Part shown: positions 58,477 through 64,000 of the stretch, one piece after another
Numbering within the stretch: the first letter of the stretch is position 1
Layout of the letters: each line of letters starts with the position of its first letter
Made by a program: the position numbers and the translations under genes
Notes under the pieces: generated by a model
The model's input: the letters and a program-made list of their open reading frames with translations, nothing else
Told to the model about the DNA's origin: nothing
Databases searched by the model: none
Source of the DNA: AP-15 sp963703665
Lineage (GTDB): Bacteria; Pseudomonadota; Alphaproteobacteria; ATCC43930; CGMCC-115725
DNA: 64,000 bases
Assembly (NCBI GenBank): GCA_963703665.1
Contig: CAVPFB010000005.1
Location: 62,001-126,000 of the forward strand
Direction: 5' to 3'

Positions 58477-58734
58477 TCACGGAAAGGGCAGGCCAACAGG
58501 ACGATTTCGCGGGCGTCTTGCTGTGATCTCCTGTCGCAGCGCCGCTGCCAAATCGGGGGCTCTCAACCCTCGCGACCGCCCCCGCGGCCGGCAGGCGGCC
58601 AGTGCCGCTGCGATAGGCCGGTTATCTGCTGCGGCGGGAGGGTTGACCCGGCGGGCCGGCATTGTTTGGAACAGGCCGTCGACGGCGGTGGTCAGCTCGG
58701 AGAGAGCAAAGCCGCGATGCGCCAGGTCGGTCAT
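58477..58734 (-). CDS. Short hypothetical frame, weak support
   Basis: An 85-residue minus-strand frame (MTDLAHRGFALSELTTAV at the start). Its ATG overlaps the stop of the preceding frame. Composition is basic and proline-rich in its second half; no domain is recognised. It could be a decayed part of a larger gene and may not be real. Confidence 0.2.
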   Translation of the reverse strand: MTDLAHRGFALSELTTAVDGLFQTMPARRVNPPAAADNRPIAAALAACRPRGRSRGLRAPDLAAALRQEITARRPRNRPVGLPFP

Positions 58735-59069
58735 GCCGGGCGGCGCTGGCTGCTCAGGAAGCCGGCCCGTCGAACTGCTGGATCTTGCGGAGGTGCCGAC
58801 GCCTCTCCGTCTCGATCTCCTTCGAGGATGGTGCGCGCCGGCTGGACCTGCGGCACGCTGGGGGCGGGGTGCCGGACCTTGAGGCGGTCCGCGCCGTCTG
58901 GTGGCGGCGGCCGCAGCCCTTCCGGCTGTCGACGGCCGGACGGATCAGACATCGGGCGTCGGCCCAAACGGGGCCGACCTGTCGGCGATGATCTTTGGTG
59001 GGTGCGGCCCGTGGTGTCACCATGCCGCTGCGGCCCTATCACCGGCTCAGCGAATGGCTTGTCCAGCAT
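58731..59069 (-). CDS. Hypothetical frame with strong ribosome site
   Basis: A 112-residue frame starting MLDKPFAEPVIGPQRHG behind GGGAGGAGAT, one of the best ribosome sites in the region, but the protein soon turns Arg/Pro-rich and unlike any family I know. A frameshift early in a real gene would give this picture. It lies among other damaged genes on the same strand as the lyase remnant. Confidence 0.25.
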   Translation of the reverse strand: MLDKPFAEPVIGPQRHGDTTGRTHQRSSPTGRPRLGRRPMSDPSGRRQPEGLRPPPPDGADRLKVRHPAPSVPQVQPARTILEGDRDGEASAPPQDPAVRRAGFLSSQRRPA

Positions 59070-59480
59070 GATCTCCTCCCAGGGGAAAATGCGTCGATCA
59101 GTGCTCGGATAGGTGGCGGAACAAGAACTCACCAGCGAAAGTTAGGCTAGTGCCCACCGATCAGCGCCACGATATCGGCCCCCAACGCGGTCCCGTTGGC
59201 GCGCGCTGCAAGCCCACCGCACCGCGGCCCCGATGCCAAGCGTCGCGGCGGCCATTAGTAGTAGCTTCACCGAACGCCGCATCCGCACCTACCCTCCGCC
59301 TGCGGCTTGCGGCGCTAACAGCTCGAACCTCGGCGGTTCTTACTCGTCTGGGTCCCGCCGCATCCCACGGGCGATCTCGAGCTGGGCAGGCTCGCGACCC
59401 ATGGCCGTAGAGGCAGAGCCGCGCCTATCCGCGGCCAACTCGATCGGGCGCGGTCGGCCAAATTAATTTTTGCCGTACCG

Positions 59481-59496
59481 TGTGAACTGGTTCACA
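59481..59496. promoter_or_regulatory. Perfect CRP/FNR-type palindrome
   Basis: TGTGAACTGGTTCACA: arms of seven bases around a two-base centre, fitting TGTGA-N6-TCACA exactly. It lies 443 bases before ctrA and has no closer plus-strand gene, so a long-range or upstream promoter for ctrA is possible. It may instead serve minus-strand genes. Confidence 0.5.
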
Positions 59497-59847
59497 TGCT
59501 GCCGCTGCGACATTCCCTAACGTTGTTCTCTCCATGAGAACAATCGCCGCACAACCCAAACGTCGCATCGAGCCTTATTTTCTCTAGCCCTTGCAAGCTA
59601 AGAACAATTCGGGAATACACGAGGTCTTGGCCACTGGTTGTCGCTGGATCGGATCGCTGCGGGAGTTCTCGTTCATCGGTGGGGGATATGCCGGAAACTC
59701 GTAACGCATCTTACTGCAAATGGCGTGGGCAAACGTCGCGATGGCGCCGTTTCCGCGCGATGATTAACTAGTTGCTGATCATCAGGCATGACAACCGCTG
59801 CCCAACTGCCTCGTCCGGATGCCGTGCTGGTCATGATGCCGAACCTG

Positions 59848-59893
59848 GACTCTCGGTATACGGTATGTTAACTACTTAAGGTGATGGTTAACC
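59848..59893 (+). promoter_or_regulatory. CtrA/CcrM-type control elements upstream of ctrA
   Basis: A CcrM methylation site GACTC (59848-59852) is followed by TTAA at 59868-59871, 59876-59879 and 59888-59891. The last one lies in GGTTAACCAT on the minus strand, the classic TTAACCAT half-site. TTAA-N8-TTAA (76-91) is one base off the full TTAA-N7-TTAA consensus. Together with the start 46 bases further, this suggests methylation-sensitive autoregulation, as in Caulobacter ctrA. Confidence 0.5.
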
Positions 59894-59938
59894 ACGACAG
59901 AGCCGGCATAAGGTTGCCGGCAGACCCCGGAGGCTATT

Positions 59939-60697
59939 ATGCGCGTGCTTCTCGTCGAGGACGACCTGGCCACGTCCGCCAGCATCAAGCTGATGCTGAG
60001 AAAAGAAAATTTTATCTGCGACACCACTGATCTCGGCGAGGACGGGCTGGAGATCGGAAAGCTCTATGATTACGATATCATCCTCCTCGATCTGATGCTT
60101 CCGGACATTGATGGATACGAAGTGCTGCGGCGCCTGCGGGCTGCCCGTGTGCATACGCCAATTCTGATACTTTCCGGCCTCGCGGCGCTCGACCACAAGC
60201 TCAAAGGCCTGGGCTTCGGTGCCGACGACTTTCTGACTAAGCCGTTTGATCGCCGCGAGCTGGTGGCACGGATCCATGCGATCGTTCGCCGCTCGAAGGG
60301 TCACTCGGAATCGGTCATCCGCACCGGCAAACTTGTGGTCAATCTCGATGCCCGCATCGTTGAAGTCGACGGGCGACCCGTGCATCTGACCGGCAAAGAG
60401 TACGGCATCCTCGAACTGCTCAGTCTGCGTAAAGGGACAACTCTGACCAAGGAGATGTTCCTCAATCATCTCTATGGCGGAATGGACGAGCCGGAATTGA
60501 AGATCATCGATGTCTTCGTCTGCAAGCTGCGCAAGAAGCTGGCGCAGGCCACCGGCGGTAAGCACTACATCGAGACCGTTTGGGGTCGGGGCTACGTGCT
60601 ACGCGATGCGCCGGAACCTGTTGGGACCGGGAACTCCACTGCTCAAGGCCCGAGCCAGGACGCGATCGAGCCGAGCCACGGGACGGCCGTGGCTTAG
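59939..60697 (+). CDS. ctrA: Cell cycle master regulator CtrA
   Basis: Response regulator of 252 residues. Receiver: MRVLLVEDDLATSASIKLML, KLYDYDIILLDLMLPDIDGYE (phosphoacceptor Asp in DLMLP), TPILILSG and ADDFLTKPFDRRELVARIHAIVRRSKGHSESVI. The effector domain is nearly invariant in alphaproteobacteria: LTGKEYGILELLSLRKGTTLTKEMFLNHLYGGMDEPELKIIDVFVCKLRKKL and VWGRGYVLR. The ribosome site CGGAGG precedes the ATG by five bases. The C-terminal 25 residues are a Gln/Ser-rich tail without the AA degron seen in Caulobacter (it ends HGTAVA). Phosphorylated through CckA-ChpT; chpT is the next gene. Confidence 0.92.
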   Translation: MRVLLVEDDLATSASIKLMLRKENFICDTTDLGEDGLEIGKLYDYDIILLDLMLPDIDGYEVLRRLRAARVHTPILILSGLAALDHKLKGLGFGADDFLTKPFDRRELVARIHAIVRRSKGHSESVIRTGKLVVNLDARIVEVDGRPVHLTGKEYGILELLSLRKGTTLTKEMFLNHLYGGMDEPELKIIDVFVCKLRKKLAQATGGKHYIETVWGRGYVLRDAPEPVGTGNSTAQGPSQDAIEPSHGTAVA

Positions 60698-61320
60698 GCG
60701 GCGCATGCCATCGAAAACAGCCGAACTCGCCCGGGTCCCGCCTCGCCGTCCGTCAGGCGCCAGCCCAAGGCCCGGGCGAGCAAGCCTGCGAAATAGGCGT
60801 TCACATTACGCGAGGTGAGTGCTTCGACCGATGTTTCGAGCCGCAGCGCCGCAGCTTGCTCCGAGGCAAACGAGACGGCTTCACCGACCATTTCCAGCTG
60901 TAGGCCGGCGCATCTAGTGACATCCAGCGCGAGACGGCCGCCGCGCATCAGCGACTCGGCTCCTACCAGAACCAGGTTGCAGCCGAGCTTCTGCTGATCG
61001 AGCGGCAGGGCCCGCACCCTCTCGGCATAGTCGCAAGCGATCGGCATTCCCCCGAAAAACATTGCGGCCAGATCGCAAGGGGCCGGTCCTGCGACCGCGG
61101 CATCGTTACCAAACCCGTAGGCGAACCGATAAAATTGCAGGCGGTTGGCAGCGCGCTGTGCGCTGTCCGTAACGAGCGCCAATGCCTCTCGAGCAAAATC
61201 TGCGTCGTCCTCGGCGAGGAGCTCGACACCGTTGCCGACAGCGGCAATCGGGCCGCTCAGCTCGTGGCACAGGCGGGCCATCAGCAACTCCAGCACCCGC
61301 ATGTCGAGCGTGCCGTTCAT
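60694..61320 (-). CDS. chpT: Histidine phosphotransferase ChpT
   Basis: Phosphorelay protein of 208 residues that passes phosphate from CckA to CtrA and CpdR. The phosphoacceptor His is in ARLCHELSGPIAAVGNGVELL (residue about 18), followed by the second helix of the dimeric bundle (FAREALALVTDSAQRAANRLQFYRFAYGFG) and a degenerate ATPase-like domain. The ATG at 61320 starts just before the His helix; the longer frame to 61500 is unlikely. Its stop overlaps that of ctrA by four bases, tail to tail. Confidence 0.85.
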   Translation of the reverse strand: MNGTLDMRVLELLMARLCHELSGPIAAVGNGVELLAEDDADFAREALALVTDSAQRAANRLQFYRFAYGFGNDAAVAGPAPCDLAAMFFGGMPIACDYAERVRALPLDQQKLGCNLVLVGAESLMRGGRLALDVTRCAGLQLEMVGEAVSFASEQAAALRLETSVEALTSRNVNAYFAGLLARALGWRLTDGEAGPGRVRLFSMACAA

Positions 61321-61484
61321 GGTTAATGCTGGCACGATGCCAGCGTCACTGCAAGCCGTCTCATGGCCGCGCTGTCGGCGTTGCGGAGTTGAGATTGACG
61401 TCGAAAACGGAATCGAACGGCGCTTGAGCCGCCCAAGGGGCGAACGAAATTCCGCTATGCTAATTTTTTGGTAAAATATTCCCG

Positions 61485-62813
61485 CGATCGTCAGCAGCAC
61501 TTTGCGTCCATCTGTGCATTGGTCAAGCCTACGCGTTCAGTGTCTTCAACCTGCCGATGACCAAGCTGATCGGCATAACCCGACCGGCGCCGGGCGATTG
61601 GAAGCTGACCGAACTCGGCTGGATTTTCAGCCTCGGAATCTTCATTCTGGGGGTATCGGCGGCGCTGCTCGGCCGTTGGGTCGAGGAGGGCGGGCGGCGC
61701 CGAGCGATGTTTACCACCGCGCTGTGCTGGGCCGGCGGTCTCTTCCTGTCGGCGCTCGGCGTCTATGTCCACAACATTTGGCTCATTTATTTCGGCTATG
61801 GCTTCGTCGGCGGCCTTGGGCTCGGCATCGGCTACATTTCACCGGTATCGAGACCCTGATCAAGTGGTTCCCCGACCGGCCCGGCATGGCAACCGGAATG
61901 GCGATTATGGGATTTGGCGGCGGCGCCTTCATCGCCGCCCCCCTCTCGGTTTGGCTGCTGGGCAAGTTCTCGACGCCCAGTCACGTAGGCGTCGCTGAAA
62001 CCTTCATCGTCTTGGGAGCGATCTATTTCTGCTTTATGATGGTCGGTGCCGCGATTGTCCTCGTCCCGTCGCCGGGCTGGGCGCCCGCCGGCTACACGGC
62101 GCCGGCGCAATCGACCCGGCCCGTCACCACCAAGAGCGTCTACGTCTACCACGCGCTGAAGACGCCGCGATTCTGGCTGATCTGGCGGGTGCTGTGCCTC
62201 AACGTCACCGCGGGCATCGGCGTTCTAGGCCAAGCCTCGGCCATGAGCCAGGAAATGTTCCCCGGGCGGGTCACCGCAACCGCCGCCGCCGGCTCTGTCG
62301 GGCTGATGAGCCTGTTCAATATGGGCGGCCGCTTCTTCTGGGCATCGGTGTCCGACTATATCGGCCGAAAGAATACTTATTTCCTGTTTTTTGTCCTAGG
62401 AATTATCCTCTATTCTGCCGTACCGCATACCGGCAAGATCGGCAGCGTGGCCCTATTCGTGCTGTGCTTCTGCATCATCATCAGCATGTAGGGCGGCGGC
62501 TTCGCTACCGTGCCGGCCTATCTCCGCGACATGTTCGGCCACCCGGTATGTCGGCGCCATTCACGGCCTGCTGCTGACCGCCTGGGCGATGGCGGGGATC
62601 TTCGGCCCGGTGCTAGTCAACTATATCCGCCAGTGCAACGTAAGCCACGGGGTCGCCATGGCGCAGGCCTACAACATGACGATGTATGTCATCGCGATGC
62701 TGCTGGCCGTCGGCCTAGCGTGCAATGCCCTGATCAAGGCGGTTAATGCGCGGTACCACATGGGCGTTACAGAACCGAATGTCGCGCTCGCCCGTGACAC
62801 CCGGAGGCCATGA
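61485..62813 (+). pseudogene. Oxalate/formate antiporter-type MFS protein (OxlT-like), broken
   Basis: MFS transporter of the OxlT group. Text in order: CVHLCIGQAYAFSVFNLPMT, KLTELGWIFSLGIFILGVSAA, a +2 frame change near 61850 (extra GA), LIKWFPDRPGMATGMAIMGFGGGAF, LIWRVLCLNVTAGIGVLGQAS, MFPGRVTATAAAGSVGLMSLFNM, an in-frame TAG at 62489-62491 where Tyr is expected (SM-Y-GGGFATVPAYLRDMFG), a second frame change near 62545, then the last helix GIFGPVLVNYI. No start codon exists before the first helix: the frame opens at about 61465 without ATG/GTG. The stop overlaps the small-subunit ATG. Confidence 0.75.
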
Positions 62814-62920
62814 TGACCGGCAACACCGCCAAGCTCGTTCTAGCCTGGGGCTTTATCGGCATCCCGCTGGTCTGGGGCATCGTCGAGACAGCGATCAACG
62901 CCTTTAAGCTGTTCCATTAG
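62810..62920 (+). CDS. MFS transporter small subunit
   Basis: A 36-residue single-helix protein (LVLAWGFIGIPLVWGIVETAINAFKLF) with a GGAGG site 62802-62806 and an ATG overlapping the OxlT-like stop. Such tiny genes follow oxalate/formate-type MFS genes and are annotated as their small subunit. It is intact although its partner is broken, which would leave it without a role. Confidence 0.7.
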   Translation: MMTGNTAKLVLAWGFIGIPLVWGIVETAINAFKLFH

Positions 62921-63412
62921 CAGGTTATGCGAAAGCCCGCTTATCTTTTGTCGTGTGCCGTGATTCGCCGGCGGAGCGAGGAGGCCGAGGCGGGGAGTCG
63001 CGGTGCCGGGCGAAGACAGGCAAACAGTAAGAATATTCACCTATTTGAGGGGCGGGACGCATCCGAGCACGCCACTTGCTTCGACCACCGATGCCGAGGC
63101 CGCGATCTATCGCAGATCGTCGGGGACCGGGAATGGTTGTGCTGTCATGGGCCATCCGCTAACTAGCTAATTGAGAATCTCATTCCCATTCTATCGTTTC
63201 GAGCCATGAAAACGCGTTGATCTAACTGCGGAAAGTTTTTCGGCCTGCCGACGAACACCGTCCGCCCGATCCGTCAGAAATGTGCGCTCTTGATTTCAAA
63301 CAGGAATTTCGATGATCCGAGATTTGCTCGGTTTCAGCGACTATCGCGACTGATCGGTCGATCCTCGACGGCTATCGCAGCGATGCGCCGCTCAGGCGCC
63401 GAAGAAATATCG
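62921..63412. other. Gene-free stretch with a short palindrome
   Basis: About 490 bases with no supportable gene. TGAGAATCTCA at 63172-63182 is a perfect 11-base palindrome within an AT-rich segment; it resembles iron-regulator sites of the TGAGAA type but does not fit the full Fur box. Confidence 0.35.
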
Positions 63413-63964
63413 TCAGCCTGTCCAATAGATGTTCGAACGACGCTCGAGGCAAGGCAATCGACAACGCACGGATCGCGTCTCAAGCTGCCTCCGGGACCAG
63501 CGCGAGCGGGAGCGGTTGTTAGACCGAAAGACCATGGGCGTCGCGAACTTAGCAGGATCGCGGCGCTGCGACTCCGGATGCTGAAGAGCGACGAGCCAGG
63601 TCGCCGGCATCGCGTCGAGCACCTGCCCCACACGCTTCGACAACAGCAGTAAGGCGCGCTGATGATCACCGGCAGGAAGATCGCCAACGGCAGCAACGGT
63701 AAGGGTGAGGCGCCCGCGATGAAGACGCCACTGATCGCCGCGCTCCAGGCGACAGCGAACCAAAGAGTGTCTGGGATCATGACCGCCAGCCAGGCGTGCG
63801 GCGTTGGCTCGGCGTCAGGTCGGTGCTCTCGAGGCCGAGCCACAAACCGACCGCGATAACCCCATGAGCCATCAACTGGTGTGCCGAGGTCGGAAAGCCG
63901 CTCGCCGATGAGCCAAAGCAGGCTGCGCCAGGCGGGACGCGGCGGGAACAGCGGCGGCAGTCAT
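63413..63964 (-). pseudogene. Hypothetical membrane protein, frameshifted
   Basis: From an ATG at 63964 with a GGAGG site, the protein changes frame at least twice (about 63870-63800 and 63650). Meaningful text is MAHGVIAVGLWLGLE, AWLAVMIPDTLWFAVAWSAAISGVFIAGAS, LPLAIFLPVIISAP and LLLLSKRVGQVLDAMPATWLVALQ, i.e. about four helices. No family is recognised. Beyond ATWLVALQ the sequence is low in motif content and the stop used is uncertain. Confidence 0.45.
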
Positions 63965-64000
63965 CAGCGGTCCTCCATCCGTAACTACTGATAGCGACCT

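Larger units (their letters stand above)
59070..59938. other. Long upstream region of ctrA
   Basis: About 870 bases with no convincing gene. A 46-codon minus frame (59142-59282) has a hydrophobic start but no support. The stretch from about 59460 is AT-richer and holds a CRP-type palindrome (59481-59496) and, near the ctrA start, a GANTC site and CtrA-like motifs. Confidence 0.5.

Noticed and set aside
63172..63182. Fur box
   Set aside because: Only an 11-base palindrome is present, it lacks the full 19-base repeat pattern, and no iron gene is adjacent.

Overview
The window is about 64 kb of GC-rich chromosome from an alphaproteobacterium. This rests on a CtrA response regulator next to its phosphotransferase ChpT, a DUF4169 protein, a DUF2155 protein, the accB-accC-aat order and an HpnN/HpnR hopanoid gene set. 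No rRNA, tRNA, CRISPR array, prophage or complete insertion sequence was recognised. Genus and order cannot be fixed by reading alone.

Layout. 0-4.8 kb: the end of hpnN (hopanoid RND transporter), a membrane acyltransferase and a frameshifted alpha/beta hydrolase. 4.8-12.8 kb: a hydantoinase/oxoprolinase gene, a DUF917 gene and two tandem hopanoid C-3 methylase genes (hpnR) on the minus strand, interrupted by a decayed plus-strand Tox-REase-5 toxin and Imm52 immunity pair. 12.9-18.2 kb: DUF169 protein, bifunctional aldolase/dehydrogenase, small membrane protein, M20 amidohydrolase. 18.2-21.4 kb: sparse accessory stretch with two convergent, overlapping genes of unknown function and a palindromic promoter. 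21.4-30.7 kb: MFS exporter, a cache-domain sensor kinase split by an in-frame stop, a three-subunit FAD/2Fe-2S amine or imino-acid dehydrogenase operon, DjlA-like and AmiD-like genes. 31-36.6 kb: urtABCDE urea/short-chain amide ABC transporter, with urtA intact and urtBCDE carrying many frameshifts. 36.7-38.8 kb: OmpR-type regulator divergent from an ECF sigma factor, and DUF4169. 39.2-45.3 kb: mreB-mreC-(mreD absent)-mrdA-rodA shape cluster, heavily damaged, then an unknown gene and a YcjX-like P-loop protein. 45.4-54.5 kb: HtrA protease, amidohydrolase, an orphan Rieske protein, enolase-superfamily dehydratase, thioesterase, secreted hydrolase, CopD-like protein and GST. 54.7-58.3 kb: aroQ-accB-accC-aat, DUF2155 and a CoA-ester-lyase remnant. 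59-64 kb: ctrA and chpT convergent, then a broken oxalate/formate-type MFS gene with its intact small subunit, and a broken membrane protein gene.

The most striking property is that damage is clustered. About 40 genes read cleanly end to end, while a few blocks (toxin/immunity, urtBCDE, mre-mrd-rodA, the lyase remnant, the OxlT-like gene) carry several indels each, plus two apparently in-frame deletions that fuse mreC to mrdA and remove the mrdA transpeptidase core. Either these blocks are badly assembled or the organism is losing these functions. The distinction decides whether the cell still has an elongasome and a urea transporter.
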